Below, piece after piece: positions 48,020-56,945 of a stretch of 64,000 nucleotides of DNA. The translations under genes and the position numbers were made by a program. The stretch spans positions 62,001 to 126,000 of the forward strand of contig NZ_JACJLR010000006.1 of NCBI RefSeq assembly GCF_016902345.1. The letters are read 5' to 3'. Every line of letters begins with the position of its first letter. The stretch's first letter is position 1. The notes under the pieces are model-generated. The model was not told the DNA's origin and did not search any database. It saw only the letters and a list, made by a program, of their open reading frames with translations. The DNA is from Mediterraneibacter glycyrrhizinilyticus (GTDB lineage Bacteria > Bacillota > Clostridia > Lachnospirales > Lachnospiraceae).

Positions 48020-48722
48020 ATACGCTGGCGGAATCCTGAAGGGAACGATTTTATTTACAGCGGTACTCTATCTGTTCTATGAGTCTGTTATTCCGGCATT
48101 ATTTCTCTTTCCAGCGTGGCTGGTATACATGAAGGGGTGGGCAGAGGATATGGCAAAGGCAAAAGAAGCGGAATTCATAAATCAGTTCCGGGATTTTATC
48201 CAGGCATTATCTGCCGCTCTCAAAGCAGGATATTCTGCAGAAAATGCGATACGGGAGACAAGAAAGGATATTGCGCCGATGTATTCCGCTGATAAACGGA
48301 TCATGAAAGAGCTGAACCGGATGGTACGGCAGCTTGATATGAATATGCCGGTGGGACAGGTTCTGGAGGAATTCTCAGAGAGAGTGGAACAGGAAGATGT
48401 GGAAAACTTTGTAAATGTATTTGCCGCTGCGAAAAAAAGTGGAGGAGACAGTATTGCCATGATCCGAAAGGCGGTAAGGAACATAAGTGAAAAGATCGAT
48501 ACGGAGAAGGAGATACAGACGATGCTTGCTTCCAGAAAGCTTGAGTTCGATATCATGTGCGCAGTTCCTTTTGTGATCATATTCTACATGAAACTGACAT
48601 TCGGAGAATTTCTTGACGTTCTGTATGGAAATATGGCGGGCGCGGCAGTTATGACAATGTGTCTTATTTTATATATGGGTGCGTATCTGTTCGGGCGAAA
48701 ACTTATCCGGATCGAGGTATAG
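47967..48722 (+). CDS. tadB: TadB-like inner-membrane pilus platform protein
   Basis: 251 residues. Two N-terminal hydrophobic segments, then a T2SSF cytoplasmic domain (FRDFIQALSAALKAGYSAENAI, FAAAKKSGGDSIAMIRKA), and two C-terminal membrane helices. It forms the platform with TadC under the TadA motor. ATG 47967 lies within the tadA end and has a weak AAGG site; a start near 48016 cannot be excluded. Confidence 0.88.
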   Translation: MRSGIRGSFWLQDIRKSEYAGGILKGTILFTAVLYLFYESVIPALFLFPAWLVYMKGWAEDMAKAKEAEFINQFRDFIQALSAALKAGYSAENAIRETRKDIAPMYSADKRIMKELNRMVRQLDMNMPVGQVLEEFSERVEQEDVENFVNVFAAAKKSGGDSIAMIRKAVRNISEKIDTEKEIQTMLASRKLEFDIMCAVPFVIIFYMKLTFGEFLDVLYGNMAGAAVMTMCLILYMGAYLFGRKLIRIEV

Positions 48723-48769
48723 AAAAGAAGGGTAAGAACTGAAAGAAAGTGAAAAGGAAGGATAACATC

Positions 48770-50023
48770 ATGTGCGGGAAACGTATCAAAAAAATAATGA
48801 AGAATCCGCTTTACATCAGAGCAGGGATTATTGCAGCGGCATCGGTAGCATGTTTTATCGCAGTATTTCTATGGGATAACTTAAAGGAGATAGATACCGA
48901 TGAAGCGGGACGGAAGATCCTTCAGAGAAATGGTCACGGACAGGGGGACAGTTCGGCGCAGCTTAAAGTGAAAGTTGGAGAAAGGGAGGAAGAAATCAGT
49001 GTAAATATATCAGAGCAGGCTTATGCGGAAGAAGAGCTTGAAGAAGTATTTCAGAAAGCATCTGAAATACTGGAAAAACTGATTCTGGGAGAAAACGGGA
49101 GCCTGGAAGAAGTTCGGGCGGATCTGGATCTGATCTCAGAGATAACCGGTACAGGTATTTCTGTTTCCTGGGAGCTGGATAACTATGAGGTGATGGACCT
49201 TCAGGGAAATCTTATCACAGAGAATCTTACGGAAGATGGAACGCTTGTCAAGTTGAGCGCTGCTCTTATCTATGGGGAACATCAGGCAGTGCATGAGTTC
49301 TACGCGAAGGTATATCCCCCGAAGAGGGACCCCGGAGAAAAAATGACAGAAGAGCTGGAAAAAGAGATCGCTGCAGCGGATGAAGCTACGAAGACAGAAG
49401 AATATCTTGTACTTCCGGATCAGATTGATGGAGAGGAAGCAGACTGGGATCATACTACAAATACAAGAGCATTTGGAATTCTGATACTGGGAGCGGGGGG
49501 AGCGGCAATGATCTGTGTCTCGAAAGATCAGTCTCAGAAAGAGAAAGAAAAGCGCCGTTTACGTCAGATGAGGACAGATTATCCTCAGATCATCAATAAA
49601 TTTAATCTGTATATCGGAGCAGGTATGACGATCCGGCGGGCATGGTTCAGTATTGCGGACGATTATGAAAAGAAAAGGGAAAAAGCAGGGAAAAGGACTG
49701 CCTATGAGGAGATGATCTGTACAATGCATGCGATACAGGGAGGCGCGCCGGAGGGGGAATGTTATGAAAAGTATGGGATACGCTGCAGTATATCCTGCTA
49801 CAGAAAATTCGGGACCCTGCTTTCGCAGAATCTGAGAAAAGGATCAAAAGGAATTACAGAGCTTCTGTCAAGAGAAGCGGAGGAAGCATTTGAGGACAGA
49901 AAGAATCTGGCAAAAAAGCTGGGGGAGGAAGCAGGGACGAAGATGATGATTCCCATGTTCATCATGCTGGCTGTTGTATTTATCATCGTGATGGCTCCGG
50001 CGTTCTTTACGATACAGATATAA
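48770..50023 (+). CDS. tadC: TadC-like platform protein with extra external domain
   Basis: 417 residues. A membrane helix at ~17-35, then ~200 Glu-rich residues outside the usual TadC plan (36-235), a second helix (FGILILGAGGAAMICV), a T2SSF-like cytoplasmic part (YPQIINKFNLYIGAGMTIRRAW), and a closing helix (IPMFIMLAVVFIIVMAP). Typical TadC lacks the big insertion, so this subunit probably projects a domain across the membrane. AAGGAAGG precedes ATG 48770. Confidence 0.8.
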   Translation: MCGKRIKKIMKNPLYIRAGIIAAASVACFIAVFLWDNLKEIDTDEAGRKILQRNGHGQGDSSAQLKVKVGEREEEISVNISEQAYAEEELEEVFQKASEILEKLILGENGSLEEVRADLDLISEITGTGISVSWELDNYEVMDLQGNLITENLTEDGTLVKLSAALIYGEHQAVHEFYAKVYPPKRDPGEKMTEELEKEIAAADEATKTEEYLVLPDQIDGEEADWDHTTNTRAFGILILGAGGAAMICVSKDQSQKEKEKRRLRQMRTDYPQIINKFNLYIGAGMTIRRAWFSIADDYEKKREKAGKRTAYEEMICTMHAIQGGAPEGECYEKYGIRCSISCYRKFGTLLSQNLRKGSKGITELLSREAEEAFEDRKNLAKKLGEEAGTKMMIPMFIMLAVVFIIVMAPAFFTIQI

Positions 50024-50112
50024 AAATCTGTCCCCCCGGTGACCATATGAAAAAAAGCGAATATTATGTGACAAGAGCAGAAAAATCAAAGTAGCGGAGG
50101 AGAGGGAGACAT

Positions 50113-50334
50113 ATGAAAGCAAAATTGTTCAGAGTAAAAAATAATATTATAAGCCTTATACGCAGAGGAGAAGCATTTCTCATAAGCCACAGGTATGTAT
50201 CCGGCATTACAGTGATCGAGCTGGTTTTGATTCTGGTCATTATCATTGCGCTGCTTCTGATCTTTAAGAACCAGCTCACAAACCTGATCAACACAATCTT
50301 CGAAAAGATCACAAGTGAAAGTTCAAGAATCTGA
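50113..50334 (+). CDS. flp: Flp-type major pilin (Flp1-like)
   Basis: 73 residues. Basic leader, then GITVIELVLILVIIIALLLIF, a pilin helix with the conserved Glu five residues after the Gly processing site, and a short polar tail (NLINTIFEKI). The leader peptidase encoded at 52612 should cut at Gly. GGAGGAG precedes the ATG. It is the probable main subunit of the Tad pilus. Confidence 0.85.
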   Translation: MKAKLFRVKNNIISLIRRGEAFLISHRYVSGITVIELVLILVIIIALLLIFKNQLTNLINTIFEKITSESSRI

Positions 50335-50335
50335 C

Positions 50336-51733
50336 ATGAGGAAGGGGGAAATCACGGTATTTTTGAGCGTTGTATTTGTGCTCATGATCTCATTTGTCTC
50401 TGGGATACTTCAGGCTTCTTCGATTCAGGCGGCAAAAAATCTGGGGCGCCTGGAGACGGACAGGGCAATATATTCTGTTTTCGGAGAATATCAGAAAGAA
50501 CTTCTGGAACAGTATCATGTCTTTGGCTTAGATGGAAGTTATGGAACAGGAAGCTATACGGAAGAAAACCTGATCAGCAGGATGCATTATTATGGAACAG
50601 AGGGGACAGAGCATGAAGTTACGGATATACAGTATCTGACGGATAACAGCGGACAGGCTTTCAGGGAACAGGTGCTTACATATATGGAGCAGACCAACGG
50701 AATCGGGATGATCAGAAAGTTTACAGGTTTGACAGAAGAATGGGAGGAGCAGGAAATACAGGGAAACGAGATGGAGAAAATCAGGGAGGAAAGTACCCAG
50801 GAAATAGAAGAAATCAGCAGCATGCTGGAAAATACAGCAGATACAGGAAGCGGGGAAAAGGAGGCGGATGTGGAAAATCCGTTTCACTTCATGGATAAGA
50901 TAGAACAATACGGAATCCTGTCCGTGGTCCTTCCCAAAGACATGATCCTCTCGGAGAAAGAAATCACCCTTGAATCACAGGTATCTTACAGAAATCTGAG
51001 AACGGGAAGAGGAAGTTTTCCGTCAAGAACCGGGACGGACGGGATAGAGGAAAAACTGTTGTTTGATGAATATGTGATCGACAGATATACGAGTGCAGTG
51101 CCGGAGGGAGAAAGCGATGAGAAAAACAGGACGCTGGACTATGAGATCGAGTATATCCTTGCAGGAAAAACTTCGGATAAAGAAAATCTGGAGTCAGTTC
51201 TGTTCCGTATATTTCTGATCAGGATGGCGCTTAACTATGCGTTTCTCCTTACCGATACAGAAAAGCAGGGACAGGCAGAGATACTGGCTCTTGCCGTGGC
51301 GGCTCTGCTGCTTGTTCCGGAGGCCGTCGAGGGAATCAAACATCTTGTGCTCATTGCCTGGGCTGCGGGAGAAAGTGTGACAGATATCAGAACCCTGCTT
51401 TCAGGAAAGAGGGCGGCGCTGGTGAAGACGACGGATAACTGGCAGACATCGCTGACCTCTCTGTTCACTTTGGGAGAGGGCAGCGGCACAGAAGAAAATG
51501 ACGCACAGGAAGGAATATACTACAAAGATTATCTGAGGATCCTTCTTTTCCTGGAAAACTCGAAGGATGTTACGATGCGTGCACTGGACCGGATAGAGGA
51601 AAACTTAAGAACGGAACAAAAACTCGGATTCTTCCATGCAGATCAGTGTGTAACACGTCTGAAAATGAGCAATACAATCACTCTTTATGACAGTCTTACT
51701 TATCAGTTTCCTGTGTATTTCGGATATGAATGA
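50336..51733 (+). CDS. DUF5702 family (TadG-like) exported protein
   Basis: 465 residues. N-terminal KGEITVFLSVVFVLMISFVSG is a single membrane/pilin-like helix beginning with the ITVFL motif of DUF5702. The large C-terminal part is external, with NYAFLLTDTEKQGQAEILAL and another hydrophobic stretch (LALAVAALLLVPEAV). Such proteins accompany Flp1 and TadE-like genes in Firmicute Tad clusters. I chose ATG 50336, directly after the flp stop; GTG 50315 is an alternative. Confidence 0.75.
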   Translation: MRKGEITVFLSVVFVLMISFVSGILQASSIQAAKNLGRLETDRAIYSVFGEYQKELLEQYHVFGLDGSYGTGSYTEENLISRMHYYGTEGTEHEVTDIQYLTDNSGQAFREQVLTYMEQTNGIGMIRKFTGLTEEWEEQEIQGNEMEKIREESTQEIEEISSMLENTADTGSGEKEADVENPFHFMDKIEQYGILSVVLPKDMILSEKEITLESQVSYRNLRTGRGSFPSRTGTDGIEEKLLFDEYVIDRYTSAVPEGESDEKNRTLDYEIEYILAGKTSDKENLESVLFRIFLIRMALNYAFLLTDTEKQGQAEILALAVAALLLVPEAVEGIKHLVLIAWAAGESVTDIRTLLSGKRAALVKTTDNWQTSLTSLFTLGEGSGTEENDAQEGIYYKDYLRILLFLENSKDVTMRALDRIEENLRTEQKLGFFHADQCVTRLKMSNTITLYDSLTYQFPVYFGYE

Positions 51734-51739
51734 CAAGCA

Positions 51740-51890
51740 TTGTCTCCGGTGCAGATGCCCTTTCGCCATCATGCAATTCCTCATTGCAATCCCTCAATCT
51801 TAAGAAAGGACAAAACTGCTGCTATGCACAAAAAGAAGAATAAATACACACCCAATCCAGACAAAGAAAGGGCATCTGCACCGGAGACAA
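51740..51890. repeat. 25-bp perfect inverted repeat flanking the start of a TadE-like gene
   Basis: Arms TTGTCTCCGGTGCAGATGCC-CTTTC at 51740-51764 and the exact complement at 51866-51890, enclosing 101 bp that contain the gene's ribosome site region and ATG at 51824. A small hairpin TGCAAT/ATTGCA lies inside near 51771-51787. The right arm is protein-coding. Confidence 0.9.
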
Positions 51891-52624
51891 AAGCAAGCGT
51901 TACGATCGAGGCGTCGATTGCCATCCCCCTGTTCCTGTTTGCTGTTCTGTGCCTGATCTGGATGATCGAGATTCAGAGTATAAGGATCAGCATTGCCGGA
52001 GCTGCTCAGAGTGCAGCGAAGAAGGCGTCGGAACAGACTGCCCTGATTTCTGTTCTCAACAGCATCAAGCTGAAATCCGATATCCTGGATCTGCTCGGAG
52101 AAGAATGGCTGGAAAACAGTATTATCAAAGGCGGAAGCAGCGGAATCAGCTGCTGGAAATCTTATGTATCACCGGAGACAGGTGAAATGAATGTTGTAGT
52201 GGAATATGAAATAAAGCTTCCGGTTCCCATGTTTGGAAGTCCTTCCGCAGAGTTACGTGAAGAGTTTAAGATGAGCTCATGGACAGGATATAAAGACAGA
52301 AGTGCAGAAGAGGACGGGGGTGAGATCGTTTATATTACGGAACATGGTACCGTTTATCATGAGAAATACCAATGCCCTTATCTCCAGCTGTCCGTCAGCT
52401 TTATCCCTTATACGGAGGCGGAGCGCATGAGAAATGCGAGCGGCGGAAAATATTACGGCTGTGAAAAATGTGTCTATGGACCGCCGATGACGGGAGTCTA
52501 TATAACGGATTACGGAAACCGGTATCATAATTCGCTGAACTGCAGCGGACTGAGGCGGACGATAAGGGCGATAAAGAAATCCGAAGCAGGATGGAGAGGA
52601 GGATGTTCCAAATGTACGGAGTAG
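51824..52624 (+). CDS. TadE-like pseudopilin with C-terminal Cys motif repeats
   Basis: About 266 residues from ATG 51824 (AAAGGA 13 nt upstream; the start is uncertain). A Lys-rich leader, then SVTIEASIAIPLFLFAVLCL, the TadE-type pilin helix, then an external domain. The C-terminus holds two similar units: VYITEHGTVYHEKYQCPYL with YGCEKC, and VYITDYGNRYHNSLNCSGL with GGCSKC. YHxxxxCxxL plus CxxC suggests two metal or redox sites, unusual for a pilin. Confidence 0.75.
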   Translation: MHKKKNKYTPNPDKERASAPETKASVTIEASIAIPLFLFAVLCLIWMIEIQSIRISIAGAAQSAAKKASEQTALISVLNSIKLKSDILDLLGEEWLENSIIKGGSSGISCWKSYVSPETGEMNVVVEYEIKLPVPMFGSPSAELREEFKMSSWTGYKDRSAEEDGGEIVYITEHGTVYHEKYQCPYLQLSVSFIPYTEAERMRNASGGKYYGCEKCVYGPPMTGVYITDYGNRYHNSLNCSGLRRTIRAIKKSEAGWRGGCSKCTE

Positions 52625-53088
52625 AGAGGTGTTATGCATGGATCATAGAAAATGCAGTGAATATATCGAGAATAGTATTTGCAGTTTATATCCTGCTTCT
52701 GGCTTTCATGGATATCCGCAGGAGAGAACTCTGCCTTGGTCTTCTTCTGACGGGAATCCCGCTGGCAGTGATCAGCCGCATCGTACTCGGAAATATTCCT
52801 GCAGCGCTGGTGATTGCGGGCGGTGCGGCGGGAGCGCTGTTTATGATCATCAGCAGAGTGACTGAGGAAGCGTTCGGATACGGGGACAGTATACTCATTA
52901 TGATAATGGGGATATTTCTGGGAATATGGGATCTTCTGCTGATGCTGGTCACTGCCTTTTTCCTGGCGTCGGTATTTTCTGTTATCATGCTGGCGGGAGG
53001 GCATTATACGAAAAAATCTTCTTTTCCTTTTGTCCCGTTTTTGGCCGCTGCATACATAGGCGGGATGTTGATCGGAGGATACGGATGA
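52612..53088 (+). CDS. tadV: type IV prepilin peptidase (A24, TadV/CpaA-like)
   Basis: 158 residues, six hydrophobic segments, and both catalytic Asp motifs: AFMDIRRREL and FGYGDSILI (GxGD). It removes leader peptides from Flp and TadE-like pilins. ATG 52612 follows GAGGAGG by 9 nt. It overlaps the upstream TadE-like gene by 13 bp, so the two are coupled. Confidence 0.9.
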   Translation: MYGVERCYAWIIENAVNISRIVFAVYILLLAFMDIRRRELCLGLLLTGIPLAVISRIVLGNIPAALVIAGGAAGALFMIISRVTEEAFGYGDSILIMIMGIFLGIWDLLLMLVTAFFLASVFSVIMLAGGHYTKKSSFPFVPFLAAAYIGGMLIGGYG

Positions 53089-53504
53089 AGCAGAGAAAAA
53101 GGGGAAAAACTGCGGAAGGAATGTGGAAAAAATGCATCAGCGGAAGCACCATTGTGGAAATGTCTTATATCATGCCGATGTTCCTTTTTCTGTTTATTAT
53201 AGTGATACACACGGTTTTTTATTTTCACGATAAAGTGATCCTGAATGGCGCGGCGTGTGAGACCGCGGTGCTTGGAGCGCAGCGAGCCCGGATGAAAGAA
53301 AAAGAAGAAGCGGATCTGGAGGAATTTTTTATGGACAGGATAAAAGGAAAGCTGATCCGGATGACAGATGTGAATGTTTCTGTATCAGAGGGGAAGGATG
53401 AGGTGAAAATAGAAGTCAGAGCAGAAAGAAACAGGATGAGTATCAGTATATGTCAGCGTGCAGTGATAGCAAGACCCGAGGAGTTGATCAGATGGAAGAA
53501 ATGA
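53085..53504 (+). CDS. tadE: TadE-family pseudopilin
   Basis: 139 residues: basic start, GSTIVEMSYIMPMFLFLFII (pilin-like helix with the conserved Glu), then a charged external part (residues ~60-135). It should be processed by the adjacent peptidase and integrate as a minor pilin. The ATG overlaps the peptidase stop (ATGA), and GGAGG precedes it. Confidence 0.85.
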   Translation: MKQRKRGKTAEGMWKKCISGSTIVEMSYIMPMFLFLFIIVIHTVFYFHDKVILNGAACETAVLGAQRARMKEKEEADLEEFFMDRIKGKLIRMTDVNVSVSEGKDEVKIEVRAERNRMSISICQRAVIARPEELIRWKK

Positions 53505-54295
53505 AGCATGGGGTCACATTTGAAAATGAGTGGAGCCAGCCGTGCATTCACATTGATGTTTGTGTTCCATATGAGGAAGATTATCAGATGAGGATGCTTG
53601 AGAATAATGAAATCCCCCGGGTAATGAAAGTGACAGGGAGTGGAAGAAACGGGGAAAGCCGATATACTTTTTATACAGGCGGCGGAATATCCATGGAGAA
53701 AAAATACGAGAAAGAAATGATGGAAAGAGATTCCATAATGAATTTTACCGGCCAGTTTATGAATGTTGTAGAGAGCATAAAAGAGCATATGCTCAATCCG
53801 GAAAATCTGTACCTGGAACCTTCCTGCATCTGGGAAAAGGACGGAACCTACAGCTTCTGTTATGTTCCCGGTCTAAAAAAGGATCTTTATGATGCATTTC
53901 ACAAAATGACAGAATTCTTTGTGAGAAAGCTGGACTACAGAGATATGGAAGGTATTTATCTGGCATATATGCTCCATAAAGCTACACTTCAGGAGGATTA
54001 TGATCTGGGAAAGATACTGGAGGATTACCTGAGAAGCGAGAAAGAAAGGGAAGAGGAAAGAAAAGAAGAGAACAGTTTTTCCAGGGAATGTATCTTCAAT
54101 GTAGAGGAAGAGGAAAATTCAGACTCAGGAGAAACCATGTATGAGATCAGAACAGACGCTGTACAGGTCATGGAGGAAAAGAAAAAATATGGTCCGCTGC
54201 GGAAAGTAATGGGAAAGATCCGAATGGGGAGATGGGGAGACTGGCAGGATATGATCACAGAAATAGATGGACAGAACGGTACAGGACAGATATAA
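53492..54295 (+). CDS. DUF6382 family protein lacking an FHA domain
   Basis: 267 residues from ATG 53492 (GAGGAG upstream). The ~190-residue DUF6382 part includes CVPYEEDYQMRMLENNEIP and YLEPSCIWEKDGTYSFCYVPG. Relatives in Lachnospiraceae Tad clusters usually add a C-terminal FHA domain; here a Glu-rich segment and short tail replace it. Probably cytoplasmic and linked to pilus control, which is inference from position. Confidence 0.75.
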   Translation: MEEMKHGVTFENEWSQPCIHIDVCVPYEEDYQMRMLENNEIPRVMKVTGSGRNGESRYTFYTGGGISMEKKYEKEMMERDSIMNFTGQFMNVVESIKEHMLNPENLYLEPSCIWEKDGTYSFCYVPGLKKDLYDAFHKMTEFFVRKLDYRDMEGIYLAYMLHKATLQEDYDLGKILEDYLRSEKEREEERKEENSFSRECIFNVEEEENSDSGETMYEIRTDAVQVMEEKKKYGPLRKVMGKIRMGRWGDWQDMITEIDGQNGTGQI

Positions 54296-54353
54296 TTTAC
54301 ATAACCACGGCGGAAACAGCTGTGAAAAATGTATTGGAAGAGAGGCGTCTGTA

Positions 54354-54965
54354 TTGAAAAAGAGACCGGAAGCAGTCTGTACTACAGGTTTGATCGTGAT
54401 CAATACGGCAGTTTTCCTTATTCTGTCCGTGTTCGGACAGACTGAGGACGCATATTTTATGCTGCAGCACGGAGCAATGTACGAATCTCTGGTGATCGAC
54501 ATGCATCAGTACTATAGAATCGTGACATCCATTTTCCTGCACTTCGGGATCCAGCATCTTCTCAATAATATGGTCATGCTTGGGGCATTGGGCTGGAATC
54601 TGGAAAGAGAGATTGGAAAAGTAAGATTTCTCATCATTTACTTTATCAGCGGTATTGCTGGAAATATACTTTCAATGTACCTGAACATCATCCATGATGT
54701 TCAGGTCGTTTCGGCAGGAGCATCCGGAGCCATATTCGGACTTATGGGAGCTCTTGTGTATGTTGTGATCGCCAATCGGGGAAGACTGGGAAGATTGTCA
54801 GGGAGGGGGATGCTGATTCTGGTATTTCTTAGCCTGTACTTTGGACTGACAAGCAGCGGTGTCGATAACTGGGCGCATATCGGAGGGCTTATATCCGGGT
54901 TTATCCTTGCGGTTATTCTTTACAGGAGAAAGCGGCAGACTGAGAACAATGTTTATTTCAGCTGA
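54354..54965 (+). CDS. rhomboid-family intramembrane serine protease
   Basis: 203 residues from TTG 54354 (AGAGAGG 8 nt upstream; ATG 54267 has no ribosome site). Six membrane helices, with HFGIQHLLNNMVML (His and Asn of the oxyanion site), the nucleophile in SAGASGAIFGLMG and the catalytic His in NWAHIGGLISG. Rhomboids cleave within or near membrane helices. It closes the Tad operon and could process a pilus or signalling protein. Substrate unknown. Confidence 0.88.
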   Translation: MKKRPEAVCTTGLIVINTAVFLILSVFGQTEDAYFMLQHGAMYESLVIDMHQYYRIVTSIFLHFGIQHLLNNMVMLGALGWNLEREIGKVRFLIIYFISGIAGNILSMYLNIIHDVQVVSAGASGAIFGLMGALVYVVIANRGRLGRLSGRGMLILVFLSLYFGLTSSGVDNWAHIGGLISGFILAVILYRRKRQTENNVYFS

Positions 54966-54990
54966 AGGACAGAGATACTGCGTCCCGGTA

Positions 54991-55722
54991 TCAGACAGGG
55001 AGCGTAACGGTGAATACGGTCTTTCCGTCATCGGAACATCCGGCAGATATGGTGCCGCTGTGTGCTGTAACGATCTGTTTAGCAACGGAAAGACCGAGAC
55101 CGGTGCCGTTTTCTTTTCTGCTGAAGAAGGGTTCAAATATCTGATCTGCGATATCTTCAGGAATGCCACAGCCGTTGTCGATGCATTCGATGACAATGTT
55201 ATCATCTACACGTTCTGCCCTGAGAAATATAGTTCCTTGCCCTGTGACGGCCTCTTTGGCATTGCGAAGAAGGTTTAGGATTACCTGTTCCAGCTTGATC
55301 TTGTCTCCGGTAAAGTCACCCATTCCGGGAATGATCTGAGAGGAAAACTCGATCTCTGATTCTTCCGCATCAAGGGATAGGGCAAAGGATACGGCGACGT
55401 TCCGGATCAGGCGTTCAATCTGAAAGACAGAGTAGTGCAGAGAATGCCCGTTGTTATAATCCGTAAGGTCATTGAGCAGCCCACACATAAACCGGACATC
55501 ATCCGTGGTCTGTTTCCAGCTGGAAAATTCTTTCACTTCCGGATGCTGTACCTCTATGACCTGAAGGGAAGATGACACGAGAGTAAGGGGATTCCTTATC
55601 TCGTGTGCGATCATGGAAACAGAGGAGTGATAGTTTTTTAAGAGCTGGGTTATTATTTGTTTTGCGTCCTCATTTTCTTCCATTAAACGGTTCATCTGAT
55701 TGATATCTATATTCCTGAGCAT
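54991..55722 (-). CDS. soluble sensor histidine kinase
   Basis: 243 residues: no membrane helix, a short coiled start, SMIAHEIRNPLTLVSSSLQVI (H-box), EQVILNLLRNAKEAV (N-box), CIDNGCGIPEDIA (G1), GTGLGLSVAKQIV (G2). Closest in layout to cytoplasmic sporulation-type kinases. No response regulator is adjacent, so it is an orphan. GCGAGGA precedes ATG 55722. It converges with the rhomboid gene, leaving only a 25-bp gap. Confidence 0.88.
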   Translation of the reverse strand: MLRNIDINQMNRLMEENEDAKQIITQLLKNYHSSVSMIAHEIRNPLTLVSSSLQVIEVQHPEVKEFSSWKQTTDDVRFMCGLLNDLTDYNNGHSLHYSVFQIERLIRNVAVSFALSLDAEESEIEFSSQIIPGMGDFTGDKIKLEQVILNLLRNAKEAVTGQGTIFLRAERVDDNIVIECIDNGCGIPEDIADQIFEPFFSRKENGTGLGLSVAKQIVTAHSGTISAGCSDDGKTVFTVTLPV

Positions 55723-55899
55723 GTCCTGATTCCTCGCTTTCAAATATAATATTTTTCATCATAAAGTCTAGCATGGGGCAGTCTGTGGTTCAATAAAATA
55801 CGCATGACATCTTTCGACACCATTCATAAATAACTTCTCTTTTTTCAAAAAATAGTCTATACTGAAAATATAGCAATTTATGGAAAAGAGGGATGAATT

Positions 55900-56307
55900 A
55901 TGAAAGACAAGGATTGCATTTTCTGTAAGATAGCGGCAGGAGAGATCCCATCGGCAACACTGTATGAAGATGATGATTTCAGGGTGATCCTGGATCTTGG
56001 TCCTGCATCAAAAGGGCATGCTCTGATCATACCGAAAGAGCATTACAGAAATCTGTATGACATCGATGATGAGGTGGCGGCGAAAGCAATCGTCCTTGCC
56101 AAAAAGATGGTCAATAAGATGAAGGACGTTCTCGGATGCGACGGATACAATATCGTACAGAATAATGAGGAGACTGCTGGACAGACAGTATTTCATTTTC
56201 ACATGCATATGATACCAAGATATAAAGGCGATAATGTGGGGCTGGGCTGGCATACAGGCGAACTCACAGATGAAGTGAAGAATGAGATACTGGAGAAAAT
56301 GAAGTAG
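55900..56307 (+). CDS. HIT family nucleotide hydrolase/transferase
   Basis: 135 residues: CIFCKIAAGEIPSATLYEDD at the start and TVFHFHMHMIPRY, the HxHxH histidine triad, at ~100-110. Members hydrolyse adenosine phosphoramidates (HinT-like). The metal-binding CxxC start is typical of Firmicute HIT proteins. It is followed 13 bp later by an ECF sigma gene. Confidence 0.95.
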   Translation: MKDKDCIFCKIAAGEIPSATLYEDDDFRVILDLGPASKGHALIIPKEHYRNLYDIDDEVAAKAIVLAKKMVNKMKDVLGCDGYNIVQNNEETAGQTVFHFHMHMIPRYKGDNVGLGWHTGELTDEVKNEILEKMK

Positions 56308-56320
56308 TACCGGAGTAAAT

Positions 56321-56875
56321 ATGTTAACAGGCAGTCGTGAATTTAACGAGATTTACGAAAAATACAAAAATCTCGTCCTGAAAGCAGCATATATTTATTC
56401 AGGTGATTACGAGGCATCGGAAGACATAACTCAGGATACATTTCTGAAACTGTACATCGGCTATGATAAGCTGAAAAAAGACAATATTCCTTCTTGGCTT
56501 TATACTACAGCTAAGAATGCTGCACTGAATTTCAAGAAGAAACAGGAAAGAGAGATTCTTGACTGTGACAGGGATGAAGATGCGACAGCAGCGGATGAAC
56601 CTGTTACAGAAAGTGCAGAAGAAGAGTTCCTGAAACAGATAGAGGAAGATGAAAACCGGAAACTGCACAGACGCATTGTTTCAGCTATAAGAGACTATAA
56701 TCCGAGATGGTATGATGCGATGATCCTTGTGTATTATATGGAACTTCCACAGGCGAAGGCAGCAGAGATGATGGGAATACGTGTTCAGACACTTCATGCT
56801 ATGCTGCACAGAATGAAAAAATGGATCAGGAAAAAGTACGGAGTTGAGTATGAAGAAATGAACCGGGAAAGATAA
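56321..56875 (+). CDS. ECF-type RNA polymerase sigma factor
   Basis: 184 residues. Sigma region 2: FNEIYEKYKNLVLKAAYIYS, DYEASEDITQDTFLKLY, and WLYTTAKNAALNF. Region 4: YDAMILVYYMELPQAKAAEMMGIRVQTLHAMLHRMKKW. It directs RNA polymerase to alternative promoters, usually under control of an anti-sigma factor. No anti-sigma follows directly, but a DUF4367 membrane protein lies ~1.2 kb away, beyond murG. Confidence 0.93.
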   Translation: MLTGSREFNEIYEKYKNLVLKAAYIYSGDYEASEDITQDTFLKLYIGYDKLKKDNIPSWLYTTAKNAALNFKKKQEREILDCDRDEDATAADEPVTESAEEEFLKQIEEDENRKLHRRIVSAIRDYNPRWYDAMILVYYMELPQAKAAEMMGIRVQTLHAMLHRMKKWIRKKYGVEYEEMNRER

Positions 56876-56945
56876 GCGGTCCAAATACCACTTATCTCCC
56901 CGGTATATTTCAGTTTTGTTCAGTTAAAGGTGAACGGGGAAGTCA

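Noticed and set aside
50047-50094. 15-codon frame just upstream of flp
   Set aside because: Too short, with no convincing ribosome site; likely leader of the flp message.
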